From assembly GCA_012837335.1 (NCBI GenBank), contig DURM01000015.1, positions 1 to 55,900 on the forward strand: DNA of 55,900 nt. The letters run 5' to 3'. A program made the translations under genes and the position numbers. Below the pieces are notes generated by a model, which was not told the origin of the DNA, did not search any database, and was given only the letters and a program-made list of their open reading frames with translations. This document shows, piece after piece, positions 18,391 to 27,575 of this stretch (position 1 is its first letter; each line of letters starts with the position of its first letter). This DNA comes from Bacillota bacterium (GTDB lineage Bacteria > Bacillota > Limnochordia > Darwinibacteriales > DTU012).

Positions 18391-18493
18391 AACCTTTATT
18401 TTACCTTTTCAATACAAAAGTCGTTTTTCCTTCATTAATTTATTTTTTCATAACAAACAAATGCGTTCTTTTACATTTATATTGTCTCTGTAT

Positions 18494-18526
18494 GAAAAAA
18501 CACTACCTCTAGCTGGGAGGTAGTGT
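18494..18526 (-). terminator. Terminator of the aroA-aroB operon
   Basis: The arms ACACTACCTC (18500-18509) and GAGGTAGTGT (18517-18526) form a perfect 10-bp stem with a 7-base loop. On the minus strand it is followed by a run of six T. It insulates aroB from the LacI-regulated locus. Confidence 0.9.
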
Positions 18527-18556
18527 CTTAACTTGCTTGACAGGAACCAATTTTTC

Positions 18557-19684
18557 TTATTCGATCAAAGTAAGGGCTTTTCTAACAGCAGTTGTGCCGT
18601 ATTTCTCGAAAACGTTTACAACAGCTGCTTCCCCAATAGACCGAGACAGGACAAAAAAGATTTGATCCCTGACTGCTTTTTTATCATATTTCACTGCTTC
18701 TAGAATACTGTCATGAGAAATTCTAGGCAGCCGCGTCGGCAGCTGATACTGGGCAATTAAGTCAATAATCCGGCTGCTCTCTGTCTGACTGATCATGCCA
18801 ATTAGTTCACTGATCTTCGCCGCTGCCGCCATTCCAATCGCAACCGCTTCTCCATGGCGGTATTCTGAGTACTTGGTAATCCGCTCCAGGGCATGGCCGA
18901 TAGTGTGACCATAGTTGAGAATCGCTCTCAGGCTTTGCTCCCGCTCATCCTGCCCAACAATCTCTGCTTTGATCTCACAGCAGCGGTTGATTACCGGTGC
19001 AAGGCAAGCTGGATTGCAGGCTAGAATCTGCTCCCGTTCAGCTGCTAATGTTTCGAATAGGTCAGCATCCCAGATAATCCCATACTTGATCACTTCCGCC
19101 AACCCGGCCAAAAACTCTCGGCGCGGCAGTGTATTTAAGGTGCTCAGATCAATTAATACCAGCTCCGGATGGTAAAACGCGCCGATTAAGTTCTTTCCTA
19201 ACGGATGATTCACCGCTGTTTTACCGCCAATACTGCTGTCAACTTGGGCCAGCAGGGTAGTAGGAATCTGTACCAGCGGTACTCCCCGTAAATAGATTGA
19301 TGCAGCAAAGCCTGCCAGATCCCCCACCACTCCACCGCCAAGAGCTATTATCAAGGTTTTTCTGGAAAGCTGGTGCTTAAGGGCAAAGCTTAGGATCTTC
19401 TCTGCCGTATCCCAGGTTTTGTAAACTTCACCATCGGGAATTATGTATTCATATACATTTCTGCCGCTGTTTACCAGCTGAGCTTTTAAAGCCTCTCCAT
19501 AAAGAGGATATACTGTATCATTGCTGATGATCAGCACATCAGCAAGGTTCCTGATCTTAGGCGTTTGCTCCAGATATTTGTCGGCATGGGTCAGCAATCC
19601 GGTTCCAATAATGATTGGATAGGCTGCGGTGGGAGTTGTTACTTCCAACCTATATACTTCAGCATTCTGCCTGTAATCACCCAT
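18557..19684 (-). CDS. aroB: 3-dehydroquinate synthase
   Basis: 375 residues, normal length. It makes 3-dehydroquinate from DAHP in the shikimate pathway in the cytoplasm, using NAD and a divalent metal. Family motifs are present: ALGGGVVGDLAGFAASIYLR, PTTLLAQVDSSIGGKTAVNH, GKNLIGAFYHP, EFLAGLAEVIKYG, NYGHTIGHALE and HGEAVAIGM. These contain the metal-binding Glu and His residues. The start ATG overlaps the end of aroA by 8 bases with GGAGGGAAG upstream, so the two are translationally coupled. Confidence 0.97.
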   Translation of the reverse strand: MGDYRQNAEVYRLEVTTPTAAYPIIIGTGLLTHADKYLEQTPKIRNLADVLIISNDTVYPLYGEALKAQLVNSGRNVYEYIIPDGEVYKTWDTAEKILSFALKHQLSRKTLIIALGGGVVGDLAGFAASIYLRGVPLVQIPTTLLAQVDSSIGGKTAVNHPLGKNLIGAFYHPELVLIDLSTLNTLPRREFLAGLAEVIKYGIIWDADLFETLAAEREQILACNPACLAPVINRCCEIKAEIVGQDEREQSLRAILNYGHTIGHALERITKYSEYRHGEAVAIGMAAAAKISELIGMISQTESSRIIDLIAQYQLPTRLPRISHDSILEAVKYDKKAVRDQIFFVLSRSIGEAAVVNVFEKYGTTAVRKALTLIE

Positions 19685-20984
19685 TGATTATCTTCCCTCC
19701 GATCTTCGCCAGTACTTCAGGAAAATGAGGATAAGACACTGCCATGCATTCCGCACCGGCAATGTAAGTTTCGCCTTCAGCTGCTAAAGCTGCCACAGCT
19801 AGGGCTAAAGCAATCCGGTGATCATGATGGCTGCTGACAGGTGCACCGATTAAGCGCTTGCCGCCCTTTATCCGCAGCCCATCGGGCAGCTCGCTAATTT
19901 CAGCGCCTAATTTAGACAGCTCAGCCGCCACCGCGGCAAGTCGATTGCTCTCCTTGACTTTAAGCTCTGCAGCATCGCGAATCTCCGTTACTCCTTCGGC
20001 GCTGGCTGCAGCTACTGCCAGCACAGGGATTTCGTCAATTGCCCGCACAACCAGTTCCCCACCAATGGTGATCCCCTTCAACCTGCTGGTTTCCACAATC
20101 AAATCACCGACAGCTTCTCCCATGCTCTTTCTTTCGTTGATAATCGTAATTTCTGCGCCCATCATTTTCAAGATATCGATAATCCCGGTGCGGCTGGGAT
20201 TCAGCCCTACATTGGATATACGCAGCTGAGCATTGGGCACAATGCAGGCTGCGGTAATGAAAAATGCGGCTGAAGAAAGGTCGCCCGGAACCGCAATCTC
20301 ACAGCCTGTTAACGGCTGTCTGCCCTTCACCCTGACACTTAAACCATCAACCTCCACCGGGACACCAAAAGCCTCGAGCATAATCTCGGTATGATCTCGA
20401 GATTTTGCTGGCTCAATCACCTCAACCCAGCCATCGCAGAAAAGCCCCGCCAATAAAACTGCTGACTTTACCTGAGCGCTGGCGGTTTCGGTGCGGTACG
20501 TAATCGGCTGCAGATTTCCACCGCGGATAGCCAGGGGAGCCCGCTGGTCCCCACTGCGGCCGATGATCTCTGCGCCCATCAGCTTTAATGGTTTGACAAT
20601 CCGATCCATGGGGCGCCTTCTGATAGAAGCATCTCCGGTAATAAACGAAGTGAAGTTCTGGCCTGCTAAAATTCCGCTCAACAGGCGAATTGTGGTACCG
20701 GAATTGCCAACATCAAGCAGATTATCTGGCTCAGTCAGTCCATCTAATCCCTGCCCAGAGATAATCAGCTCATCGCCATGCATTTCTATGTCAATGCCGA
20801 GCTGCCGCATGCAGGCAGCAGTCCCAAGGCAATCATCACTTGCTAAAAAATTGGTGACTGTGGTTTTCCCATCAGCAAGTGCTCCCAGCATCACTGCTCG
20901 GTGCGAAATCGATTTATCGCCCGGAACTTTTACGTCTCCCTGCAGACAGTCAGTCGAACCGATTCTTAATACTTCCACTCCCAT
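19677..20984 (-). CDS. aroA: 3-phosphoshikimate 1-carboxyvinyltransferase (EPSP synthase)
   Basis: About 435 residues. It joins shikimate-3-phosphate and PEP. Key motifs are PGDKSISHRAVMLGALADG near the N-terminus, LLDVGNSGTTIRLLSGILAG, GDASIRRRPM, SAQVKSAVLLAGL, SRDHTEIML, VKESNRLAAVAAELSKLGA and HHDHRIALALAVAAL. The ATG at 20984 lies only 2 bases after AGAGG. A GTG at 20978 has better spacing and gives MEVLRIG, so the true start may be there. It is the first gene of a two-gene aro operon. Confidence 0.97.
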   Translation of the reverse strand: MGVEVLRIGSTDCLQGDVKVPGDKSISHRAVMLGALADGKTTVTNFLASDDCLGTAACMRQLGIDIEMHGDELIISGQGLDGLTEPDNLLDVGNSGTTIRLLSGILAGQNFTSFITGDASIRRRPMDRIVKPLKLMGAEIIGRSGDQRAPLAIRGGNLQPITYRTETASAQVKSAVLLAGLFCDGWVEVIEPAKSRDHTEIMLEAFGVPVEVDGLSVRVKGRQPLTGCEIAVPGDLSSAAFFITAACIVPNAQLRISNVGLNPSRTGIIDILKMMGAEITIINERKSMGEAVGDLIVETSRLKGITIGGELVVRAIDEIPVLAVAAASAEGVTEIRDAAELKVKESNRLAAVAAELSKLGAEISELPDGLRIKGGKRLIGAPVSSHHDHRIALALAVAALAAEGETYIAGAECMAVSYPHFPEVLAKIGGKIING

Positions 20985-21006
20985 CACCTCTGCGTGCTTT
21001 GTCCTG

Positions 21007-21036
21007 ATTATATACTACATTAAGCTTAATAAACAA
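21007..21036 (-). promoter_or_regulatory. Promoter for aroA-aroB
   Basis: Read on the minus strand, TTGTTT (21031-21036) and TATAAT (21007-21012) are spaced by 18 bases, a good housekeeping sigma match. It points to aroA, whose start lies about 20 bases downstream. Confidence 0.7.
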
Positions 21037-21126
21037 CATATTTTCATCATCAACCGCTGATTAAAAGGAATGCTGCCAATTAATGGCTAATGTAGAAGTA
21101 TCGTTACGACATGAGGAGGGTCAGAT

Positions 21127-22506
21127 TTGCACTTACTTGACTTGAAGCAGTACAGTTCTTTGTTCTCAGGCTATACAGAATTAAGAGCACAGGAGAACCG
21201 CAGTCTATCAATTGGATTTTTAAAGGGCAGCAATACGCGGAATGTGAAATCGGCATCTAGCGGTATTTCCGCCCGAGTATATCAGCATGGTTCCTGGGGC
21301 TTCGCTTCCAGTCCGGACTTAAATGATGATAACATCCGCCAAGTACTGAAAGCAGCCTCTGATAACGCAGCTTTCTTAGACAGTAAACAAAACAAGCAGA
21401 AGCCACCTCTGCCGACAGCTCCGGTAACCGCTGAGCACGATTTTTCCACTAACAAACAGCGCTTATCGCAAAAGCAGCTGATTGATTTTGTTAAACAGAT
21501 CGACGATTATATTGCTGCGAAATATCCCGATCTTGTCAGCAGATATGTAGGATTAAACTGTCTGGACATGGAAAAACAGCTGATTACTGCCGATGGATCT
21601 TACTCCTATTCTCTCAATCCCCGCACACTGATTTCAGTGAGCCTGACTTCAGAGAAAGACGGCAGACCAATCGAACTGTATGATGTGTTTGGTTCCCGCG
21701 GACAGTTTGAAGACGTGTTTGAGGACCCGGCTGATTTGTTTCCGCAAATCGATGCGCTTTATGAGCATCTCCGCCACAAACTTGAGGGAGTTTATGCGGA
21801 ACCGGGCTTGAAAGAATGCATCCTTGACGCAGAATTAGGCGGCATTTTGGCCCATGAAGCCATTGGCCATACAACTGAGGCCGATTTGGTTCTGGGCGGT
21901 TCTGTTGCAGCCAAGGCTATGAACCAGCAGGTTGCCAGTCCACTGGTCACCTTAGTTGATTTTGCCCATCATGCACTCGGTGAAATCTGTCCTATGCCGA
22001 TATTTGTTGACGATGAGGGTACAAACGCTCGCGATGCAGTAATTATTGAAGAAGGAATCCTCAAATCATATTTACACAGCAAAGAAAGCGCGCAGCATTT
22101 TAATGTGGCGCCGACCGGAAATGCTCGGGCCTGGTCATTTTCTGATGAGCCTCTGATTCGGATGCGGAACACTGCGATTATGCCAGGAAAAGACAGCTTA
22201 GATGATATGATCAGCTCTATTGAAGATGGATATTACTTAATTCGCCCCAGCAACGGGCAGGCTGATACAACCAGTGAGTTTATGTTTGGAGTTGTTTTAG
22301 GCTATGAGATTAAAAACGGCAAGCTGGGTCGGGCTATCTTTGATACAACCATATCCGGAGTTGCCTTTGAGATGCTTAAAACGGTAACCATGGTTTCTGA
22401 TGAAATGAAATGGCTGGTATCAGGTATGTGCGGCAAGAAGCAGCCGATGCCGGTAGGAATGGGCGGCCCGGCTATCAAATGTCGAGTAAATATAGGAGGG
22501 CGGTAA
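21127..22506 (+). CDS. tldD: TldD-type metallopeptidase subunit
   Basis: 459 residues. The TldD subunit of the TldD/TldE heterodimer is a zinc protease that degrades unfolded peptides and matures some modified peptides. The active-site motif HEAIGH is at about residues 247-252 (GILAHEAIGHTTEADLV), and the third zinc ligand is likely the Cys of SGMCGKK near the C-terminus. It starts with TTG behind GAGGAGGG and runs divergently from aroA. It is followed by tldE after 2 bases. Confidence 0.93.
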   Translation: MHLLDLKQYSSLFSGYTELRAQENRSLSIGFLKGSNTRNVKSASSGISARVYQHGSWGFASSPDLNDDNIRQVLKAASDNAAFLDSKQNKQKPPLPTAPVTAEHDFSTNKQRLSQKQLIDFVKQIDDYIAAKYPDLVSRYVGLNCLDMEKQLITADGSYSYSLNPRTLISVSLTSEKDGRPIELYDVFGSRGQFEDVFEDPADLFPQIDALYEHLRHKLEGVYAEPGLKECILDAELGGILAHEAIGHTTEADLVLGGSVAAKAMNQQVASPLVTLVDFAHHALGEICPMPIFVDDEGTNARDAVIIEEGILKSYLHSKESAQHFNVAPTGNARAWSFSDEPLIRMRNTAIMPGKDSLDDMISSIEDGYYLIRPSNGQADTTSEFMFGVVLGYEIKNGKLGRAIFDTTISGVAFEMLKTVTMVSDEMKWLVSGMCGKKQPMPVGMGGPAIKCRVNIGGR

Positions 22507-22508
22507 AA

Positions 22509-23804
22509 ATGACCGAGCGAGATATTCTAAATTATACCCTTGAGAAGCTGAAAGCAAGAGGAATCGATCATGCTGACTGCCAGCTTTCTAAGAGCACTAA
22601 GTACGAGATGAATGTTGAAGCCGGAAATATCTCGTTAATTCGCACTGTCTTCAACAACGGACTCGGCATCAATGTAATCAAGAATAATCAAAATGGAGCC
22701 TACAGTGTTAATAAACTCGATCGAGAAACTATTGATAAAGCGATCGAGACGGTAATAGAAATAGCGGAATCAAGTGAACCGGATCCGGCTCATGCTATCG
22801 CAGAATTTCAACCGGCCCAAGAGTTTACAACCGGTCCAAGTGAACCGGACCAAGAATTAATGTATCGGCGGTTGGAGCAGTTCATTAGCGAAGTCAAAGC
22901 GCAGTACCCCAATATTATGCTGGAAAATGTCTATCTAGACTTCACCCACAGCAGCAGTCTTTTTACAAATACTAATGGCGTTGATTTCAGCACAAACAAA
23001 GGGATTTATCGCTTTGCAACCATGTTCTCAGGCAATGATGGCGAGAAAAGCTCATCTTTTAACTATACCGGCTTCTCTGCCCACAATCTTAATCTGGAAC
23101 TGCTGGAGTGCGGAAGTCTAGCTGCTCTTCTTGCCCAGTCCTGCGAGCAGCTTGAAACCAAGCCTTTATCCGGTAAATTTGTGGGTGATGTGATCATCAC
23201 GCCGGACTGCCTGGCAGATTTCCTCAGCTATCTGTTTGGAATCACGATTTTCGATGGTGCCTTGATTTCTGGAACAAGTGTATACAAAGACAAACTGGGA
23301 GAAAAAGTAGCTGATCCGCGCCTAACTATCCATTCCCGTCCAACATCCGATGAAATTGCCGATGGGTACTTTGTTACCGGCGACGGATACCTGGCTGAAA
23401 ACTGCACCATTATTGACCAGGGAGTTCTGCAGACTTTCCTGCTCAGCCTTTATGGAGCCAACAAAACCGGCTTGAAGCGGGGTCCCAACAGCGGCGGCTG
23501 CTACATTATTGAACCAGGCGATAAGACCCTGGACGAAATGGTCAGTCAAATTGACCGGGGAATCCTGCTGGCCCGCTTCTCCGGGGGCAATCCCAGCCAA
23601 AACGGAGATTTCTCCGGCGTAGCTAAAAACAGCTATTATATCGAGGGCGGCAAGATTCAATATCCAATCAGCGAAACCATGATTTCCGGCAACCTGATCG
23701 ACATGATGCAGAATATCATTGATATCTCCCGAGAGCGAGTAGATTATGGCGCCGGAATTTATCCGTGGATCGGATTTTCCGGTATTACCATTTCAGGAAG
23801 ATAG
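22509..23804 (+). CDS. tldE: TldE/PmbA-type subunit, non-catalytic partner
   Basis: 431 residues of the PmbA/TldE family, lacking an HExxxH motif as expected. Recognisable segments are GLGINVIKNNQNGAYSVNK near the N-terminus, TPDCLADFLSYLFG, GYLAENCTIIDQGVLQTFLL and ENLIDMMQ-like NLIDMMQNI near the end. The ATG at 22509 has GGAGGGCGG upstream; the frame stays open further back inside tldD, but that is only overlap. It should form the channel-forming dimer with TldD. Confidence 0.92.
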   Translation: MTERDILNYTLEKLKARGIDHADCQLSKSTKYEMNVEAGNISLIRTVFNNGLGINVIKNNQNGAYSVNKLDRETIDKAIETVIEIAESSEPDPAHAIAEFQPAQEFTTGPSEPDQELMYRRLEQFISEVKAQYPNIMLENVYLDFTHSSSLFTNTNGVDFSTNKGIYRFATMFSGNDGEKSSSFNYTGFSAHNLNLELLECGSLAALLAQSCEQLETKPLSGKFVGDVIITPDCLADFLSYLFGITIFDGALISGTSVYKDKLGEKVADPRLTIHSRPTSDEIADGYFVTGDGYLAENCTIIDQGVLQTFLLSLYGANKTGLKRGPNSGGCYIIEPGDKTLDEMVSQIDRGILLARFSGGNPSQNGDFSGVAKNSYYIEGGKIQYPISETMISGNLIDMMQNIIDISRERVDYGAGIYPWIGFSGITISGR

Positions 23805-23819
23805 GAAGTATATAGTTAT

Positions 23820-23851
23820 GGGGATCCGAGCCGCAGTTCGGTCCCCTTTTT
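23820..23851 (+). terminator. Terminator after tldD-tldE
   Basis: GGGGATCCGA (23820-23829) pairs with TCGGTCCCC (23838-23846) with one bulged T, followed by TTTTT. It ends the tld operon and lies before the stop of the convergent GNAT gene. Confidence 0.8.
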
Positions 23852-23855
23852 CAAC

Positions 23856-24428
23856 CTATAAATCATAATACCAAATCAGCTGTTTGATTCTGGGATGCTG
23901 AGGATATGCGTAACAGTCAACTGCTCCCAGCACTGCGCCTAACCCAGCATAAAACCTACAAGCGCCAATATTGTAGGTCTGCGTTTCTATCTTCAGCTGT
24001 TTTAATCCCTGTTTGCGCGACCAATCAGCGCAAGCATTAAAAACAGCCGTTCCAATTCCCCGCTGCCGGAACTCGTCTGCCACCCGCAGATCCCAGAGCA
24101 GGCCTAAATCACGGCGCCCTTCCGGAATCCCGATCCCAGATGTGTCTCGGGCAACGATCCCACCGCCAACAAGCTCGCCGTTCCAAAACGCCGAGATAAC
24201 TCCCCATTTACTCATATCCCATGTACTCCACCAAACTTCAGGTGATTCACCTGCGTCATGATCTACCCAGTAAGGAAGATCCGGCTGGATCTCTTGCAGC
24301 AGCAGACCACCCAAGCCGTTTTCCACGGGAACAACTTCATATTCCCTTTCAACATAAAAAGCAATCGAAATCTTTCCGTACTCAATCAATAAATTTAGAT
24401 CTGCAAACTCAGCTTTAACTTCCAGCAT
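23856..24428 (-). CDS. GNAT-family N-acetyltransferase
   Basis: 190 residues. The GNAT core is visible: a beta-bulge strand (LGLLWDLRVADEFRQRGIGT) holding the acetyl-CoA loop R-x-x-G-I-G, the following helix (AVFNACADWSRKQGLKQLKI), and the ETQTYNIGACRFYAGLGAVL motif. The substrate is unknown. The ATG at 24428 is preferred because AGAGGTGG lies just upstream; a frame from 24449 adds seven residues. It is a single gene with its own promoter. Confidence 0.88.
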   Translation of the reverse strand: MLEVKAEFADLNLLIEYGKISIAFYVEREYEVVPVENGLGGLLLQEIQPDLPYWVDHDAGESPEVWWSTWDMSKWGVISAFWNGELVGGGIVARDTSGIGIPEGRRDLGLLWDLRVADEFRQRGIGTAVFNACADWSRKQGLKQLKIETQTYNIGACRFYAGLGAVLGAVDCYAYPQHPRIKQLIWYYDL

Positions 24429-24454
24429 TATATCCACCTCTGTTTCCATCTTTC

Positions 24455-24483
24455 ATTATAGCTGAACGATATTTTCCAGCCAA
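24455..24483 (-). promoter_or_regulatory. Promoter for the GNAT gene
   Basis: On the minus strand TTGGCT (24478-24483) and TATAAT (24455-24460) are separated by exactly 17 bases. Transcription would begin about 20 bases before the start codon. Confidence 0.72.
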
Positions 24484-24559
24484 GACATACCACAAGATCA
24501 CATAGGTCAAGCAAATACTGGCAACAATAATGGTATCTAACCATTAAGGAGGGATAGCA

Positions 24560-25033
24560 GTGACCGCTGTTGAGCTTGCTTATCCAATCTTCGTATTTTC
24601 CACGCTGATTCTTGCGCTGATTATGATCCCCCGGGAACTGTTTAGGGAATACTTGATGTACGGTTTTTTAATAGGTGGTCTCGGCGATGTTTTTAATGTA
24701 ACCTTACTGCAAAACATTTTGGGAATTATAAGCTTTAAAAACCAAGGCATCTTTTATGTCTTGGGGCATCATGCTCTTTCACCACTGGGCTGGACTCTGG
24801 CAGTTATGCTGTTTTTATATTTCATTCCCCGGCGGCGGTTATTTCTTTTCCTCTATGTGATCAGCTGGGGCTTAATGGCTCTCGGTTTTGCCTACATAGT
24901 TAACAACATTGGGCTCTTTGATTTTCAAAGTTGGTTTTATCCTCTTCCAGCGTGGATTATCTTTACAGCCTGGTTTGCGGCTGCAGCTTGGCTGTTTTGT
25001 AAAACCAGCTCTCATGCCCCGGATTTTGAATAA
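24560..25033 (+). CDS. Small multi-spanning membrane protein, unknown
   Basis: 157 residues and very hydrophobic, with five likely membrane helices (AYPIFVFSTLILALIMI, a GFLIGGLGDVFNVTLL region, WTLAVMLFLYFI, LFLFLYVISWGLMALGFAYI, PAWIIFTAWFAAAAWLFC). It resembles small conserved membrane proteins of Firmicutes (CBO0543-like), but I cannot name a function. The GTG start has AAGGAGGG upstream and a good terminator follows, so it is a real single-gene unit. Confidence 0.75.
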   Translation: MTAVELAYPIFVFSTLILALIMIPRELFREYLMYGFLIGGLGDVFNVTLLQNILGIISFKNQGIFYVLGHHALSPLGWTLAVMLFLYFIPRRRLFLFLYVISWGLMALGFAYIVNNIGLFDFQSWFYPLPAWIIFTAWFAAAAWLFCKTSSHAPDFE

Positions 25034-25045
25034 AGCTGGCTCAAA

Positions 25046-25082
25046 GAGTCTGACACAGCGCGGATGTCAGACTCCTTTTTAT
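25046..25082 (+). terminator. Terminator after the small membrane protein gene
   Basis: GAGTCTGACA (25046-25055) and TGTCAGACTC (25065-25074) form a perfect 10-bp stem followed by CTTTTTATT. Confidence 0.9.
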
Positions 25083-25146
25083 TGAAGGATTCGACCTATT
25101 TAATGGCGAAGAAATGCGAGAATATCTTAAGAAATAAGAGGGGATT

Positions 25147-26307
25147 TTGTTGCAAGTCTATCTCGATAACAGCGCTACCACACCGGTAGACCCCCGAGTT
25201 ATTGCTGCCATGGAACCTTACTGGCAGCATCAATTCGGCAATCCATCGTCACCTCACCGCCTGGGAATCGAAGCGGAATCTGTACTGGAGCAGTGCCGCA
25301 AATATATAGCGCAGGCGTTTAAGGTAAACCCTGATGAACTCTACTTTACCAGCGGTGGAACTGAGGCAAACAACCTAGCAATTCTAGGCTATACTTACGC
25401 CCAGTACCAACCCGGACATATAATAACATCTAGTATCGAACATCCTTCGGTATTGAATCCAATTTTACATTTACAAGCTAATCACGGCTGGCAGGTCAGC
25501 GAGCTCCCTGTCAACGCGAACGGAAAAGTTGAACCTGAACTTGCTGCTGAGGCGATTCGTCCCGATACCGCGCTGGTCAGCATCATGCTGGTCAATAATG
25601 AAATTGGATCAATTCAAGCGGTTAAGCAAATCGGAGCAATCATTGCCGCTGCCAATCAAAATCGGCGCCGCAAGATTGTTTTCCACGTCGATGCCTGCCA
25701 GGCTTTAGGATCAGTGCCAATCGATATTAGAGACTGCGGAATTGATCTTCTCACCATCAGCGGACACAAAATTTTCGGACCAAAAGGAACCGGATTAGTA
25801 TACATTAAAAACGGTCTGCACCTGCGGCCGCTTCTGTTTGGCGGCGGCCAGGAAGGAGGCCTGCGCTCCGGTACAGAAAACCTTCCCGGAATCGTAGGTT
25901 TTGCTAAAGCTTGCGAACTCGCTTTCACGGAGTTCGCAACGAATAGAGCAGCTTTATCCAGCCTAAATACTCGGCTGGTTTCCAAATTAATGGAAATTCC
26001 TGAAAGCCATCTTAACAGTCCCGAAGATGGCGCTGATCATATTGTCAGCGTGCGATTTACGGGGATTAAGGGTGAAGTGCTGGTCCACTTTTTAGAGCAG
26101 CGTGGAGTTTACGTCTCCATGGGAGCTGCCTGCAGTTCTCGCCACAGCAGCGTATCTCATGTGCTTCAAGCCATCGGCTTAACTCCAGATGAAGCGGCTG
26201 CTACAATTCGGATCGGACTTTCACCTAAACTAAGTCTGGACCAGATTGATTACGCTGCGGAAATGATCGCTGAATCAGTTGCAGAAGTCCGCAGCATTTA
26301 TGGATAG
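25147..26307 (+). CDS. Cysteine desulfurase, NifS/IscS type
   Basis: 386 residues. It is a PLP enzyme that transfers sulfur from cysteine, here probably to ThiI encoded next door. Motifs: VYLDNSATTPVDP at the start, TSGGTEANNLAILG, EHPSVLNPI, HVDACQALG, the PLP lysine in TISGHKIFGPKGTG, RSGTENLPGIVGFAKA, and the persulfide cysteine in GAACSSRHSSVSHVL. The start is one of two adjacent TTG codons (25147 or 25150) behind AGAGGGG. It is the first gene of a two-gene unit, as in the nifZ-thiI pair of Bacillus. Confidence 0.94.
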   Translation: MLQVYLDNSATTPVDPRVIAAMEPYWQHQFGNPSSPHRLGIEAESVLEQCRKYIAQAFKVNPDELYFTSGGTEANNLAILGYTYAQYQPGHIITSSIEHPSVLNPILHLQANHGWQVSELPVNANGKVEPELAAEAIRPDTALVSIMLVNNEIGSIQAVKQIGAIIAAANQNRRRKIVFHVDACQALGSVPIDIRDCGIDLLTISGHKIFGPKGTGLVYIKNGLHLRPLLFGGGQEGGLRSGTENLPGIVGFAKACELAFTEFATNRAALSSLNTRLVSKLMEIPESHLNSPEDGADHIVSVRFTGIKGEVLVHFLEQRGVYVSMGAACSSRHSSVSHVLQAIGLTPDEAAATIRIGLSPKLSLDQIDYAAEMIAESVAEVRSIYG

Positions 26308-26314
26308 GAGGAAC

Positions 26315-27496
26315 ATGATGTATCATACAATTCTACTCAAATACGGAGAGATCAGCCTCAAAGGCAAAAATAGATCCAAATTTGAAGACATCTTGATTAG
26401 AAATATCAAATATGCATTAAAGGATCTGGATTATGGGGGCATTAGAAAGGCATACGGCCGAGTCTACATCGACTGCGGCGAAAATTGGCAGGCAGTTGTT
26501 GACTCCTTAAAAACAGTGTTTGGCATTGTTTCTTTTTCGCCTGTGCTCAAGACTGAGCTGGACTTAGATGCTATTAAACAGGCAGCTAATAAGCTGATGG
26601 CAGAAGCGCAGGGCAGTACCTTCAAAATAAATGCCCGCAGACCGAATAAACATTTCCCCCTGACCAGCATGGAAGTGAATCGGGAACTTGGCGGATATGT
26701 TTTACAGAACTTCCCTGAGTTCAAGGTCGACGTGCATCAGCCAGATGTTCTGCTGAATATCGAACTCCGCAATGAAGGAGCTTATCTTTATCACAAGGAA
26801 ATCCCGGGTCTTGGGGGTATGCCAGTGGGCAGCGCCAGCAAGGGAATGCTTCTGCTCTCAGGTGGAATCGACAGCCCAGCTGCCGGCTATCTGACCTTGA
26901 AGCGGGGTGTAACGCTGGAGGCAGTCCACTTTCATTCCTACCCCTTTACCAGCGAAAGATCTAAGCAAAAGGTGCTTGACTTAGCTCAAATCTTAGCAAA
27001 GTACGCCGGTAACGGTGAGATTAAGTTGTGGATAGTTTACTTTACAGAAATTCAAAAAGTACTCCAGAAGAGCCGCTATCCTGATTTGAACATAACCCTG
27101 ATGCGCAGATTTATGCTCAGGATTGCAGAAAGACTGGCTAAAAGAGAGAAAGCACTGGCGTTAATCACTGGAGACAGTTTGGGACAAGTGGCGAGCCAAA
27201 CTATGGAAAGCATTCATACCATCAATGCTGTAACCAATATGCCGATATTCAGGCCATTGATCGGCCTTGACAAACAGGAGATAGTTGATTTAGCCAAGAA
27301 AATCGGCACATACGAGACCTCAATCCTTCCCTATGAAGACTGCTGCACTGTTTTTGTGCCCAAAAATCCTGCTACCAAACCTCGCATCGATCAGGTTCTG
27401 GAGGCAGAAAGTCAATTTGACATTGACGCGCTCATCGATGAAGCAGTAGAAAAAACGGAGTGTCTGACAATCACCAAAGCAGTTACCTTATTTTAA
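26315..27496 (+). CDS. thiI: tRNA 4-thiouridine synthetase ThiI
   Basis: 393 residues. It adenylates and thiolates U8 of tRNA and may also serve thiamine synthesis. The layout is an N-terminal ferredoxin-like domain (KYGEISLKGKNRSKFE), a THUMP domain at about 60-165, and a PP-loop ATPase domain with LLLSGGIDSPAAGYLTLKRG and FHSYPFTSERSKQKV. There is no rhodanese domain, as in the short Bacillus-type enzymes. The ATG at 26315 has GGAGGA, just after the stop of the desulfurase, indicating coupling. Confidence 0.95.
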   Translation: MMYHTILLKYGEISLKGKNRSKFEDILIRNIKYALKDLDYGGIRKAYGRVYIDCGENWQAVVDSLKTVFGIVSFSPVLKTELDLDAIKQAANKLMAEAQGSTFKINARRPNKHFPLTSMEVNRELGGYVLQNFPEFKVDVHQPDVLLNIELRNEGAYLYHKEIPGLGGMPVGSASKGMLLLSGGIDSPAAGYLTLKRGVTLEAVHFHSYPFTSERSKQKVLDLAQILAKYAGNGEIKLWIVYFTEIQKVLQKSRYPDLNITLMRRFMLRIAERLAKREKALALITGDSLGQVASQTMESIHTINAVTNMPIFRPLIGLDKQEIVDLAKKIGTYETSILPYEDCCTVFVPKNPATKPRIDQVLEAESQFDIDALIDEAVEKTECLTITKAVTLF

Positions 27497-27537
27497 TATT
27501 TTGTGTAAAAAAGCAGGATTCTGACAGATAACAGCGA

Positions 27538-27555
27538 AGCATTTTTTAAAATGCT
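27538..27555 (+). terminator. Weak AT-rich hairpin after thiI
   Basis: AGCATTTT and AAAATGCT flank a TT loop. The following AGTTTTC is a poor T tract, so it could be a weak terminator or a processing stem ahead of the 61-residue gene. Confidence 0.4.
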
Positions 27556-27575
27556 AGTTTTCGGGAGGTACCGCG

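Noticed and set aside
19858-21060. Plus-strand open frames of 123 and 189 codons opposite aroA
   Set aside because: They lie antisense to a clear EPSP synthase gene, have low-complexity Ser/Ala/Pro-rich translations and no good ribosome sites.
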